Shown: positions 43,250 to 52,455 of the stretch, in pieces
How positions within the stretch are numbered: the first letter of the stretch is position 1
Layout of the letters: each line of letters begins with the position of its first letter
Assembly (NCBI RefSeq): GCF_011440375.1
Contig: NZ_JAAOIR010000003.1
Location: forward strand, 124,001 to 188,000
Length of the DNA: 64,000 nucleotides
Reading direction: 5' to 3'
Origin: Halorubellus sp. JP-L1
Lineage (GTDB): Archaea > Halobacteriota > Halobacteria > Halobacteriales > Natrialbaceae
Position numbers and translations under genes: made by a program
Notes under the pieces: model-generated
The model's input: only the letters and a program-made list of their open reading frames with translations
What the model was told of the DNA's origin: nothing
Database searches by the model: none

Positions 43250-44590
43250 TCAGGGCTGGAGGTGCGTTGAGAGTGCGCGGGGCGCTGCGGGGCCGCGGCG
43301 ACAGGCGTCCCACAGGTCGGACGCTCGCTGGTCGCCGAGGACGGGCGTGACGAGTTCACGGAACTTCTCCTCGATCTCGGACTCGGTATACGGTCGTTCG
43401 GCGTCGCCTTTCGCGGTGACGACTTCCTCGACGAGCGTGTGGCCGTCGGCGAGCGTAACGGTGACGCGAGCGCTTCGTTCGTCGGGGAGGCGAGCGGTCA
43501 TCTCGTCGGTCGCCTCGACCGCGATGCGGTCCGCGAGGTCGATGACGGCGTCGGTGAGGGCGTCGTCGACGAACGCCTCCTTCCCCGACGTGTGGTTGAC
43601 GATGCGCGTGGCGACGGCGAACGGCACCGAGAACTTCGCCTGTAGCGCGTTCCGCGGACGGGGTTCGTCGAGGTCGGCGGCGGTGGGATAGGTCTCGACG
43701 CGGACCGACGCGACGTCGTCGGCGTCGAAGCCGTTCGCGTCCTGGAGTGAGCCGAGGGCGTCGAGCGTCGGGTGCGTGTAGCGGCAGGCGGCGTGGCGCT
43801 TGAAGTAGCCCCGCGTGACCTCCCATCGCTCGCCGAGGGCGGCGTCCAGCTCGGTGCGGTCGACGCCGTCGGCGGTGGCGAGTTCGAGGTGGCGGCCGGT
43901 TCCGTCGTCGAGGCCGGTGAGGCCCGCGGCTGCGAGGTCCGCGGCGAGGAGGCCGGTGGCGTTGGCCATCCCGGCGAACGTCTGGCGGACCGTCGCACCC
44001 TCGGTGGCGGCGGCCATCAAGGTGTGCTGGGCTTGGTTAGCGGCGATCCGCATCGCCTGGAGGGTCGTGTCATCGTCGTAGTCGCGGAGGCTGGCGACAG
44101 CGACGGCCGCACCGACGGGTCCCCAGACGCCGTGGGGGTGGTAGCCGTCGGCGAGCGGGTAGCAGGCGCGGGCGACGCGCGTGACCACCTCGTAGCCGGC
44201 GACGAACGCGACGAGGAGGTCGTCGCCGCTCGCGTCCGCGACCTCGGCCTCCGCGAGCGCGGCCGGGAGCGTGTGGATGGAGGGGTGGCCGGCAGCGTAC
44301 TTGTGGCCCTCGTCGAGTTCCAGGACGGTCCCGACGCTCCCGTTCGCCAGCGCCGCGTACACTCGGGAGGTGGTGGTGTCGTGGCCGACCACCGACGCGT
44401 CGCCGGGGACCGCCCCGCAGGTATCGTCGACGAACCGGGAGAGGTCCGGGTCGGTGGACCCGCCGACCATCGCCGCTACGGTGTCCGCGAGGACGAGACG
44501 GGCGTGGTCGCGGACCGCCTCGGGGACGTCGTCGACCGCGAGGCCGGCGGCGAACGCGGCGGCCGCGCGTTCGTGGCTGGATCCGGTCAT
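43250..44590 (-). CDS. MmgE/PrpD family protein, copy 1
   Basis: 446 aa from ATG 44590. The all-helical N-terminal half has VYAALANGSVGTVLELDEGH and GHPSIHTLPAALAEAEVADA. The cleft Lys/Tyr region reads YFKRHAACRYTHPTLDAL. The family includes 2-methylcitrate dehydratase, cis-aconitate decarboxylase and others that act on branched di- or tricarboxylates without a metal. It is translated with the upstream flavoprotein (4-bp overlap), so the two share a pathway step. No methylcitrate synthase is present, so a PrpD-type dehydration of a different branched acid is likely. Confidence 0.82.
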   Translation of the reverse strand: MTGSSHERAAAAFAAGLAVDDVPEAVRDHARLVLADTVAAMVGGSTDPDLSRFVDDTCGAVPGDASVVGHDTTTSRVYAALANGSVGTVLELDEGHKYAAGHPSIHTLPAALAEAEVADASGDDLLVAFVAGYEVVTRVARACYPLADGYHPHGVWGPVGAAVAVASLRDYDDDTTLQAMRIAANQAQHTLMAAATEGATVRQTFAGMANATGLLAADLAAAGLTGLDDGTGRHLELATADGVDRTELDAALGERWEVTRGYFKRHAACRYTHPTLDALGSLQDANGFDADDVASVRVETYPTAADLDEPRPRNALQAKFSVPFAVATRIVNHTSGKEAFVDDALTDAVIDLADRIAVEATDEMTARLPDERSARVTVTLADGHTLVEEVVTAKGDAERPYTESEIEEKFRELVTPVLGDQRASDLWDACRRGPAAPRALSTHLQP

Positions 44591-46047
44591 CGAACCGCCT
44601 CCGTCCGTTCGGCAACCTGCGTACCGACCATGTAGCCCTCGGTGAGTGCGGTCATCAGGTCCATGCCGGGGATGTAGACGTTCGGGTCGCCTCCCTCGAG
44701 ACTCTCCGAGGCGTTCCCGCCGGCGTAGAGGTTGTCGACCGGCGTGCCGTCGGCGCGGAGACAGCGGAGCCGGCGGTCGACGCGGATGCCCTGGCGAGCT
44801 TTCACGTACATTGGTCGGATCTTCGCGGCGTAGAACGTCGGTTCGAGTTCGTGGGGATACGCCCGGCCGTAAGCCGGGTCGTCGCCGTTGACGTCCGCGA
44901 TGGTCTCGCGGAGCGCGTCGGCGTCGAGACCGTATAGTGCGGCGAGTTCGTCGACGGAGTCGGCGGTGTCGAACGCGCCGTCGTCGAGCACGTAGCCGAA
45001 CTGGTGACTGGTGAGGTCGGCGTCGAGGAACTCGTCGACGATGGCCCGATCGAGGATCAGGTAGCCCGTCCCGTGCTCCTGTTCGAGGATGCGCATGTCC
45101 ATGACTCGGTAGGGGACGTCTCCGCAGTCCATGAACCGCTCGGCGCTCTCGTTGACGATGATCGAACCCGCCTTCACGAGTTCGTTCGGGAGATAGATGC
45201 CGTCGGGCACGCTGAACGGGCCGTGCATGTCGTAGAGCGGGACGTCGAGCGCGAGGTCGAGTTCGTCGGCGACCCGGATGGCGTCGCCGGTGTTCTCGCG
45301 GGTCCCCCAGTAGTCGAGCTGGGCGAGCTCGGGGAACCGGTCGGTGACGAGTTCGCGGTCCGCGGCGAACCCGTCGCATGCGAGGAGGACGTAGTCGGCG
45401 CGGACGGCGTGATTGGGCTGGCGGCGCGGGACCGGGTCGGGGTTCTCCTTCGAGACGACGCCGATGACCGCGTCGGTGTCCTCGTCCAGCAGGAGCTGGT
45501 CCATCGGGAAGCCAGTGCGGACGTCGACGCCGTTCGACCGGATCGTCCCTTCGAGGCGGTCGGTGAGCGGCTGCCCTGCGCGCGGAACGACGCCGTCGTC
45601 CCGCACTGGGTAGTGGGTGCGGTGGACGCGGTGACCGGGCATCTCGAACCTCCCGCGGTGGAGCGTGAGTCCGGCGCCGACGACGTCCCCGAGGAACTCC
45701 ATCGCGGCCCCCGAGTTGCCGGCGACGGTGGTGATGAGGTCGCGGTTCAGGTCGTACTTCGCGCTCGATTCCGCGGTCTGCTGGTCGACGAGGTCCTCGC
45801 AGAAGGCGTCCGCGGAGTCGTCGATGCCCACCTCGCGCTGGTGTGGGGTATCGACCCCGCAGATCTGGCCGGTGGCGACCCGTGCCTTCCCGCCGAGGCG
45901 GTCGGCCTTCTCGAACAGCGTCACGTCGACGCCGTGCTGGCTGGCCGCGGCGGCGGCGGTGAGGCCGCAGCCACCCCCGCCGACGATCGCCAGTTCGGTC
46001 TCGTGGTCCCAGTCGACCCGCGCAGGGTCTACGCGTCGGACGAACAT
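44587..46047 (-). CDS. FAD-dependent dehydrogenase, fumarate reductase flavoprotein family
   Basis: A 486-aa flavoprotein. LAIVGGGGCGLTAAAAASQH is the FAD motif. VDVTLFEKADRLGGKARVAT follows, and VDNLYAGGNASESLEGGDPN is near the C-terminus with IPGMDLMTALTEGYMVG. It is likely a substrate-level C-C dehydrogenase or reductase for the same acid that the overlapping PrpD-like enzyme handles. The start at ATG 46047 gives full family length. The 212-bp spacer to the divergent binding-protein gene holds both promoters. Confidence 0.8.
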   Translation of the reverse strand: MFVRRVDPARVDWDHETELAIVGGGGCGLTAAAAASQHGVDVTLFEKADRLGGKARVATGQICGVDTPHQREVGIDDSADAFCEDLVDQQTAESSAKYDLNRDLITTVAGNSGAAMEFLGDVVGAGLTLHRGRFEMPGHRVHRTHYPVRDDGVVPRAGQPLTDRLEGTIRSNGVDVRTGFPMDQLLLDEDTDAVIGVVSKENPDPVPRRQPNHAVRADYVLLACDGFAADRELVTDRFPELAQLDYWGTRENTGDAIRVADELDLALDVPLYDMHGPFSVPDGIYLPNELVKAGSIIVNESAERFMDCGDVPYRVMDMRILEQEHGTGYLILDRAIVDEFLDADLTSHQFGYVLDDGAFDTADSVDELAALYGLDADALRETIADVNGDDPAYGRAYPHELEPTFYAAKIRPMYVKARQGIRVDRRLRCLRADGTPVDNLYAGGNASESLEGGDPNVYIPGMDLMTALTEGYMVGTQVAERTEAVR

Positions 46048-46218
46048 ACACCCTGTTCGTGGGTTGCAGACGCCATAACACTAGTGGGAAGGTCGGGTCC
46101 GTTACCCGGGTTCATGGGCTGGTGGCGATACCCGAGTGGGTGCCAGGAGGCACGTACTGGCGGTCGTATCCGTTGACCGTCTGCCAACGTTCCCTCGACG
46201 GTGTTCCTCTAGCAACAA

Positions 46219-46226
46219 CTTTATAC
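46219..46226 (+). promoter_or_regulatory. TATA box for the ABC binding-protein gene
   Basis: CTTTATAC lies about 37 nt before ATG 46260, the best match to the core promoter in the divergent spacer. It suggests a short leader of about ten bases. Confidence 0.5.
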
Positions 46227-46259
46227 TCACTCGACCGAAACCACACGGTATCGCCTAGC

Positions 46260-47594
46260 ATGAGTGACGATAACAACACTAGCAGACGAAACTACATCAA
46301 GACCGCCGGGGCGGGCGTCGCCGCGGTAGGAATCGCTGGCTGTACCGGGAACGATGGCGGCGGTGACGGCGACGGCGGCGACGGCGGCGACGGCGGCGAC
46401 GGCGGTGACACCGACACCACGTCCGGATCGAACGGCGGATCGGCGCCCGACGAAATCCTCATCGGCGGGAATCATCCGCTGTCCGGCTCCCTCTCACGTG
46501 CAGGGGTCGCGATGGCGAACGGTGGCCGTCTCGCCGTCAAGCACATCAACGACGGCGGCGTCGTCCCCGGATTCGAGGACGGCGGCATCCCGGCACTCGA
46601 CGGCGCCGAACTCGCATTCGAGGCGAGGGACAACAAGGGCGAACAGGAACTCGGCGGCGAAGTCGAACAGGAGCTCATCGACGCCGGCGCGAAAGTCCTC
46701 ACCGGCTGTTACAGTTCGCCCGTGACCCTGGCCGCGACGCAGGTCGCGGAGCGCTCGCAGATTCCCCACGTCGTCGACGTCTCCGTCGCCGACGGCATCC
46801 TCCAGGGCCGAGACGCCGAGTACACGTGGCGGGTCTCACCGAACGCGAACCGGTTCGCGGAGAACTACGCCGAGTTCATGCCGAACCTCGCCCGCGCGAA
46901 CGACAAGACCTACGACACCGCGTCTATCGTCTACCTCAACACCGCCTTCGGGCAGGCGATCCGCCAGCACCTGAACACCTACCTCCCGGAGAACGACGTC
47001 GAGGTCGTGATGGAGGACGCCTACGAGTTCGGCCAGTCCAGCATGGACACCGAGGCGACGAAGGTCAAGCAGACCGACGCCGACGCGTTCGTCTTCGTCG
47101 GCTACGCCGGCGGCGGTATCCGGATGATGAACTCGTTCCAGAACGTGAACTACCGGCCGTCCCTCATGACCGGCTGTTCGACGCCGACGTACACGTCGGT
47201 CGACGCCGTCACGGAGATCGGGAGGTACGCGAACGGCGGCTTCGGGAACAACTACGACTTCAACTACAACCTCGACTGGACCGACAAGATCTTCGCAGAC
47301 TACCGGACCGAGTTCGGTGAGCCCCTCGAAGTCATCCACGCGGCGATGACCTACACCACGGTCGTCACCGTCGCGAACGCCATCGAGGAAGCCGGGTCCG
47401 CGAACGTCGACGACATCAACAGCGCACTCGGGAACGTGTCCGTGTCCGACCATCCCGCGGCGATGGGGCCGGTCACCTTCCGCGACGACCACGAGAACGA
47501 GAACGGGATGGCGCCGATGCTCAACGTCAAGAACATCGACCCCCAGGTCGTCTGGCCCGAGGAGTACGCCGAGACCGAGCCGGTGTTCGAGTAA
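46260..47594 (+). CDS. ABC transporter substrate-binding protein (LivK family), Tat lipoprotein
   Basis: 444 aa from ATG 46260. The twin-Arg signal SRRNYIKTAGAGVAAVGIAG ends in the lipobox GIAGC; the Cys after cleavage would be lipid-modified and exported folded. A Gly/Asp-rich linker of about 35 residues made of GGD repeats is a common haloarchaeal tether. The periplasmic-binding fold begins ILIGGNHPLSGSLSRAGVAM. The ligand cleft regions GCYSSPVTLAATQVAERSQI and VYLNTAFGQAIRQHL are visible. Ligand unknown; members bind amino acids, amides, urea or aromatic acids. Likely partner of the 41.8-43.2 kb ATPases and 47.8-49.8 kb permeases. Confidence 0.88.
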   Translation: MSDDNNTSRRNYIKTAGAGVAAVGIAGCTGNDGGGDGDGGDGGDGGDGGDTDTTSGSNGGSAPDEILIGGNHPLSGSLSRAGVAMANGGRLAVKHINDGGVVPGFEDGGIPALDGAELAFEARDNKGEQELGGEVEQELIDAGAKVLTGCYSSPVTLAATQVAERSQIPHVVDVSVADGILQGRDAEYTWRVSPNANRFAENYAEFMPNLARANDKTYDTASIVYLNTAFGQAIRQHLNTYLPENDVEVVMEDAYEFGQSSMDTEATKVKQTDADAFVFVGYAGGGIRMMNSFQNVNYRPSLMTGCSTPTYTSVDAVTEIGRYANGGFGNNYDFNYNLDWTDKIFADYRTEFGEPLEVIHAAMTYTTVVTVANAIEEAGSANVDDINSALGNVSVSDHPAAMGPVTFRDDHENENGMAPMLNVKNIDPQVVWPEEYAETEPVFE

Positions 47595-47740
47595 CGCCAG
47601 AATCCCCAACCACCTCACGTTCGCGCGGTCCGCACACGCAATCCCCAGCGTCTCCGATGGCGCAGGCCCACGTTTGGCCATCCGATCAGCAAGTGCCATC
47701 CGAATCGACGGCCGGAACCGTGCTACGGACAGGGGCAACC

Positions 47741-47748
47741 ATTAAATA
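47741..47748 (+). promoter_or_regulatory. TATA box for the second permease pair
   Basis: ATTAAATA centred 28 nt before ATG 47772 supports a leaderless start independent of the binding-protein gene. Confidence 0.55.
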
Positions 47749-47771
47749 GAGAATCTCCGAAACACCATATC

Positions 47772-48719
47772 ATGCTACCGCTGGTCACTGGCAGCCAGAT
47801 ACTCGAGCCGTTCCGCAACTTCTGGACGGACCTATCGGCGCTCGACCCTGTTCTCTTGCAGCTGGCGGCGTTCGCCGTCCTCCTCGGGGGCGTGTACGCG
47901 CTCGCCGCGCTCGGGTTGACGATGATCTTCGGCGTCATGGACGTCATCAACTTCGCGCACGGGATGTTCCTCGTCGTCGGCATGTACACGGCGTGGCTCG
48001 TCTCCTCGAACCTCGGCTTCCCGGACTACGTCGGGCTCCCGATAGCGATCATCGCCGCGACGGCGTTGATGTTCGCCGTCGGTTGGATACTGAGCGTCCT
48101 CACCATCGAACCGATCATCGAAGCACCCGAGGAGAACCAGTTCATCGTCACCCTCGGGATCTCGTTCATCCTCCTCGCGGCGCTCCGCCTCCGCTTCTCG
48201 ACCCAGTCCCGCCAGATCAACCTCCAGTTCGGCGAGCTACAGATCGGGGGCACGTTCATCCCGTGGGCCCAGCTGGCCGCCGTCGGCATCGCCGTCGCCG
48301 CGATCGTCGCCGTCTACCTGTTCCTCCAGTACACCAAGCGGGGGCGAGCCATCCGCGCCACCGCCGACAACCGCGACGGCGCCTGGTACATGGGTATCGA
48401 CGTCCCGCGCGTCGACCACCTGACCTTCGGGCTGGGAGCCGCACTCGCCGGGCTGGCGGGCGCTTCCATCGCGCTGTTCTCGCCGTTCAGCCCCTCCGCT
48501 GGCGACGTCTACCTCGTCCGGGCGTTCATCATCGTCGTCCTCGGCGGACTGGGGTCGTTCCCGGGCGCCCTCGTCGGCGGGCTCGTCATCGGGTTCATCG
48601 AGGTGTTCGGCGGCTACTACCTCCCCGGCACGTTCGGTGACGTCGTCGTGTTCGCGCTGTTCGTCGGTCTCCTCTACGTCAAACCCACCGGGCTGTTCGG
48701 CACGGAGGCAGAGCGATGA
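47772..48719 (+). CDS. Branched-chain amino acid-type ABC permease (LivH family)
   Basis: 315 aa. A 30-residue amphipathic lead is followed by LGGVYALAALGLTMIFGVMD and VINFAHGMFLVVGMY, the LivH signature. VYLFLQYTKRGRAIRATADN and VVLGGLGSFPGALVGG give the later LivH blocks. It pairs with the LivM gene through a 4-bp overlap and completes the importer of this island. It is a diverged relative of the permease at 0.3-1.2 kb rather than a fresh copy. Confidence 0.9.
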   Translation: MLPLVTGSQILEPFRNFWTDLSALDPVLLQLAAFAVLLGGVYALAALGLTMIFGVMDVINFAHGMFLVVGMYTAWLVSSNLGFPDYVGLPIAIIAATALMFAVGWILSVLTIEPIIEAPEENQFIVTLGISFILLAALRLRFSTQSRQINLQFGELQIGGTFIPWAQLAAVGIAVAAIVAVYLFLQYTKRGRAIRATADNRDGAWYMGIDVPRVDHLTFGLGAALAGLAGASIALFSPFSPSAGDVYLVRAFIIVVLGGLGSFPGALVGGLVIGFIEVFGGYYLPGTFGDVVVFALFVGLLYVKPTGLFGTEAER

Positions 48720-49786
48720 GTGCGGAGTCCACGCCCCTCGAGGGCGTCAGCGACGCGTACTCGCGATTCGACGAGCACCGGTACAGTTCACTCGCGAAGG
48801 GCGTGCTGGGGTTCGCGTTGCTCGCCGCGCTCCCGTTCCTCTCGAAGAACACGCCTCTCGGTGGGTTCCTCTCCGTCAACGTCCTCGTCGTCACCCTCGT
48901 GTTCGCGTACACCAGTCAGGCGTGGAACATCGTCAGCGGGTTCACCGGGTACTTCTCGTTCGGGCACGCGGCGTTCTTCGGCCTCGGCGCGTACATCGCG
49001 ACGAAGCTCGTCGTCGCGTATAGCGTCAACCCCTGGATCGGGCTGCTCGTCGCGGCCGTCGTTGCGGCCGTCGTCGGACTGGTCGTCGGTTACCTGAACT
49101 TCCGGTACCGACTGAGTGGGCACTACTTCGCGCTCGCCACGTTCGCGTTCGCGATGCTCCTCCAGGTGACGTTCCGGAATCTGGGGGAGTTCGGCGGTGC
49201 CGTCGGCATCTACCGGCCGTTCCCGCGGGACTACATGACCAACCCCGAGTACGGTCTCGTCGCCATGCAGTTCCGTAGCCCCGAACCCTACTACTACGTC
49301 ATCCTCGCGTTCCTCGTCATCGTCACGGTGGCGGCGTGGCTCATCAAGAACAGCCAGATGGGGCTGTACCTGTTCGCCATCCGCGAGAACGAGGACGCCG
49401 CGGCCAGTATCGGCATCTCGACGTACCGCTACAAGATGGCCGCTACCGGCATCAGCGCGTTCTTCACGGCGTGGGCGGGGACGTTCTGGGCGTTCTACCT
49501 GGAGCTCATCCGGCCGGAGACCGTGTTCGGCCTTTTCAAGAACGTCCAGATCCTCCTGCCCGCAGTCGTCGGAGGGCTCGGTACCATCGCCGGGTCGATC
49601 GTCGGGGCGTTCGTCATCTTCCCCCTCAGCGAGTTCCTCCGCCTCAACTTCGGGGACCTCGCGGGCGCCGACGACATCGTCTACGGGCTCTCGCTCGTCC
49701 TCATCGCGCTCCTCCTGCCGAACGGCGTCCTCTCGCTCCCTGCTCGAATACGGTCGCTGCTCGGTGGAGACGACGACGAAGACTGA
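48716..49786 (+). CDS. Branched-chain amino acid-type ABC permease (LivM family)
   Basis: 356 aa; ATGA overlap. About 40 polar residues precede the first helix. WNIVSGFTGYFSFGHAAFFG is the LivM motif. The cytoplasmic loop IRENEDAAASIGISTYRYKM and the GGLGTIAGSIVGAFVI stretch are conserved. The last residues are acidic. Convergent with the second PrpD-like gene, 42 bp between stops. Confidence 0.9.
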   Translation: MSAESTPLEGVSDAYSRFDEHRYSSLAKGVLGFALLAALPFLSKNTPLGGFLSVNVLVVTLVFAYTSQAWNIVSGFTGYFSFGHAAFFGLGAYIATKLVVAYSVNPWIGLLVAAVVAAVVGLVVGYLNFRYRLSGHYFALATFAFAMLLQVTFRNLGEFGGAVGIYRPFPRDYMTNPEYGLVAMQFRSPEPYYYVILAFLVIVTVAAWLIKNSQMGLYLFAIRENEDAAASIGISTYRYKMAATGISAFFTAWAGTFWAFYLELIRPETVFGLFKNVQILLPAVVGGLGTIAGSIVGAFVIFPLSEFLRLNFGDLAGADDIVYGLSLVLIALLLPNGVLSLPARIRSLLGGDDDED

Positions 49787-49828
49787 ACGACGGCCATTCA
49801 CGCCGGGTTTCCCGGTGCTCTCGCCCGG

Positions 49829-51187
49829 TCAGGGCCGGAGTGCTGTTCCGACGTCGCGCACCGACCTGTTCCTGATATCCAGCACTGCCTCCAGTGCCAC
49901 GTCCGGGTCGTCGACGCCGTGTTCGAACAGATCGCCGAAAAGCGCGTGCAGGTCGGCCTCGTCCGGTGCGCGTCGGAAGTCGCCGGGCGGGTCGACGCAC
50001 TCAGCGTCGACGGTCCGGCCGTCATCGTGGGTGACCTCGACGCGGGCGCTCCAGTGCTCGGGGAACGTCTGCTCGTAGGTCGGGTCGTGGTGGAGGTGGA
50101 CGCGTTCGGCGAGCGCGAGCGTGTCTGGGTCCGAGAGGGCGTCGCCGTGGAAGTCCTCCAGCCAGAGGTCGCCCGACGCGAGGTATCGCGCGAGGACGAA
50201 CGGGATGGAGAACTTCGCGCTCGTGTACGTCGAGACGTCGTGGTAGTCGAGGTCGCACGCGTTCCGGTACGTGTAGACGTCGATGGACTCGACCGCGTCG
50301 ACGTCGACGTCATCGACGATCTCCTGGAGCGCGCCCAGCGGCGGGTGCGTGTATCGGCACGAGGGCGTGAACTTGAAGTATGACTCCCGGACGTTCCAGT
50401 GGTCGCCGAGCGTCCGGAACCAGCGGTCGAAGCCGCCGTCGGTCAGGTCGTCGAGGGGCCCGTAGACCTCCCCCATCGCTGCCTTCGAGCCTTGGAGGCC
50501 CGCGGCGGCGGTAAGTGCGGCGTCGACGCCCGCCTGCGCGGAGAACCCGGCGGTGAAACTCCGCGACGTCGGCCCTTCTTCGTAGGCGTCGTGCATGGAG
50601 ACGACGGCGAGGTTCGCCGCGATGCGGAACGCGTTCCGCAACTGGTCGTCGTCGAGGTCCATGCAGAGCGCGCCGGTGAGCGCGGGGCCGACGGTCGTCC
50701 ACGTCGAGTGCGGGTTGCGGACCAGCCACGGGAGTGCGTCGTTCATCCGGTCCTTCATCGCGAAGATCCCACGTTCGAGTCGCGTGCATATCTCGTAGGC
50801 CTTCACCGCCGCCTCGACGAACGCCTCGCCGTCGGCGTCGGCGTGCTCGGCGAGCGCGAACCCGCCACCGACGATGCTCGCGCCTACGTGCCCGCCCGTG
50901 TTGTGCCCCTCCTCTATCTCCTGGACGATGGCGGCGGACGTGTTCGCGAGGGCCGCTTGCCCGGGTGCAGCACTGCGGTCGGTGCCGAGGACGGTCGCCG
51001 TGCCGTCCGCGAAGTCCGCGCCGTTCGCGACCTCGTTGACGTCCGCCAGGTTCGCGCCGGCCGTCGCCGCCGCGAGGACGTCCGCCACGACGAGGGCGCC
51101 CCGGTCGAGGACGTCGTCGGGGACTGGCTCCTCGAGGAACTCGTACGTTTGCTGCTCCCATACCGGCAGGTCTGCGGTCGCTGTCAT
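49829..51187 (-). CDS. MmgE/PrpD family protein, copy 2
   Basis: 452 aa from ATG 51187. AALANTSAAIVQEIEEGHNT and GGHVGASIVGGGFALAEHAD hold the family motifs. The later block SYFKFTPSCRYTHPPLGALQ parallels YFKRHAACRYTHP of copy 1. It resembles copy 1 in layout but not closely in sequence, so it may take a different acid. It sits divergent to the glutaryl-CoA-dehydrogenase-like gene, with a 102-bp spacer. Confidence 0.82.
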   Translation of the reverse strand: MTATADLPVWEQQTYEFLEEPVPDDVLDRGALVVADVLAAATAGANLADVNEVANGADFADGTATVLGTDRSAAPGQAALANTSAAIVQEIEEGHNTGGHVGASIVGGGFALAEHADADGEAFVEAAVKAYEICTRLERGIFAMKDRMNDALPWLVRNPHSTWTTVGPALTGALCMDLDDDQLRNAFRIAANLAVVSMHDAYEEGPTSRSFTAGFSAQAGVDAALTAAAGLQGSKAAMGEVYGPLDDLTDGGFDRWFRTLGDHWNVRESYFKFTPSCRYTHPPLGALQEIVDDVDVDAVESIDVYTYRNACDLDYHDVSTYTSAKFSIPFVLARYLASGDLWLEDFHGDALSDPDTLALAERVHLHHDPTYEQTFPEHWSARVEVTHDDGRTVDAECVDPPGDFRRAPDEADLHALFGDLFEHGVDDPDVALEAVLDIRNRSVRDVGTALRP

Positions 51188-51259
51188 GTGTGAGACAGGG
51201 ACACGCCCCGGCATAACTCTTGGCGTCCTCCGGGGACAGTCGGCACCATCACCCGCACA

Positions 51260-51268
51260 ACTATTACC
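51260..51268 (+). promoter_or_regulatory. TATA-like box for the acyl-CoA dehydrogenase/CoA transferase operon
   Basis: ACTATTACC lies about 27 nt before ATG 51290. Confidence 0.45.
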
Positions 51269-51289
51269 CTGAGAGCCCCACGCAAGGGT

Positions 51290-52453
51290 ATGCTGGATTA
51301 CGTCTCGCTGGAGAGCGATCTTGGCGACGAAGAGCGCATGATACGCGACACCGCCCGCGAGTTCGTCGACGAGAAGGTCCGCCCCGACATCGGCCAGCAC
51401 TTCGAGGACGGCACCTTCCCCACGGAACTCATCCCAGAGATGGGCGAACTCGGCTTCTACGCCCCCAACCTCGAAGGGTATGGGTCGCCGAACGTCTCCG
51501 AGAAGGCCTACGGCCTCCTCATGCAGGAACTCGAAGCGTGTGACTCCGGACTGCGTTCGATGGCGAGCGTGCAGGGCGCGCTCGTCATGTACCCCATCCA
51601 CGCGTTCGGTAGCGAGGAACAGAAGGAACGATGGTTGCCCGACATGGGCATGGGCGAGAAGGTGGGCTGCTTCGGGCTGACCGAGCCCGAACACGGCTCG
51701 AACCCCACGGCGATGGAGACCAGCGCCGAACGCGACGGCGACGAGTACGTCCTGAACGGCTCGAAGACGTGGATCACGAACTCGCCGATCGCGGACGTCG
51801 CCGTCGTGTGGGCGAGGGACCGCTCCGAGGACGACGACCCCGTCCGTGGGTTCCTCGTCGAAACTGACCGAGACGGTGTCACTACCAACAAGATCACGGA
51901 GAAGCTCTCGCTCCGGGCCTCCATCACCGGCGAGATCAGTCTCCAGAACGCACGCATCCCCAGAGAGAACCGTCTCCCGCACGTCGAGGGGATGAAGGGC
52001 CCGCTGTCGTGTCTCACGCAGGCGCGCTACGGCATCGCGTGGGGCGCCGTCGGCGCCGCCCGCGACGCCTTCGAGACCGCTCGCCAGTACGCGCTCGACC
52101 GCGACCAGTTCGGCGGCCCCATTGCCAGGTTCCAGCTCCAGCAGCAGAAGCTCGCGGAGATGGCTACGCAGATCACGCTGGGCCAACTGCTCGCGCACCG
52201 GCTCGCGGACCTCAAGGAACGAGGCGACCTCCGCCCGCAGCACGTCTCCATGGCGAAGCGCAACAACGTCGCCATGGCGCGCGAACAGTCGAAGGTTGCC
52301 CGCGAGATGCTCGGTGGGAACGGCATCACGACCGACTACTCGCCGATGCGGCACATGGCGAACCTCGAGACCGTCTACACGTACGAGGGCACGCACGACA
52401 TCCACACGCTCATCCTCGGCGAGGACCTCACCGGCATCGCCGCCTTCGAGTGA
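51290..52453 (+). CDS. Glutaryl-CoA dehydrogenase-like acyl-CoA dehydrogenase
   Basis: 387 aa. LTEPEHGSNPTAMETSAERD and YVLNGSKTWITNSPIADVAV are FAD and substrate regions. The C-terminus, GGNGITTDYSPMRHMANLET then YTYEGTHDIHTLILG, is almost textbook glutaryl-CoA dehydrogenase, with catalytic Glu366. These enzymes oxidise and decarboxylate glutaryl-CoA to crotonyl-CoA and CO2; some relatives only dehydrogenate. The class III CoA transferase two bases downstream matches the known pairing of gcdH with a glutarate:CoA transferase. It suggests that a C5 or methyl-branched dicarboxylate is one intermediate of the island. Confidence 0.85.
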   Translation: MLDYVSLESDLGDEERMIRDTAREFVDEKVRPDIGQHFEDGTFPTELIPEMGELGFYAPNLEGYGSPNVSEKAYGLLMQELEACDSGLRSMASVQGALVMYPIHAFGSEEQKERWLPDMGMGEKVGCFGLTEPEHGSNPTAMETSAERDGDEYVLNGSKTWITNSPIADVAVVWARDRSEDDDPVRGFLVETDRDGVTTNKITEKLSLRASITGEISLQNARIPRENRLPHVEGMKGPLSCLTQARYGIAWGAVGAARDAFETARQYALDRDQFGGPIARFQLQQQKLAEMATQITLGQLLAHRLADLKERGDLRPQHVSMAKRNNVAMAREQSKVAREMLGGNGITTDYSPMRHMANLETVYTYEGTHDIHTLILGEDLTGIAAFE

Positions 52454-52455
52454 CG

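Noticed and set aside
46374..46430. Tandem GGCGAC-type repeat suspected as a CRISPR or VNTR locus
   Set aside because: It lies inside the binding-protein gene and encodes its Gly/Asp linker; no spacers or direct-repeat structure of a CRISPR array.
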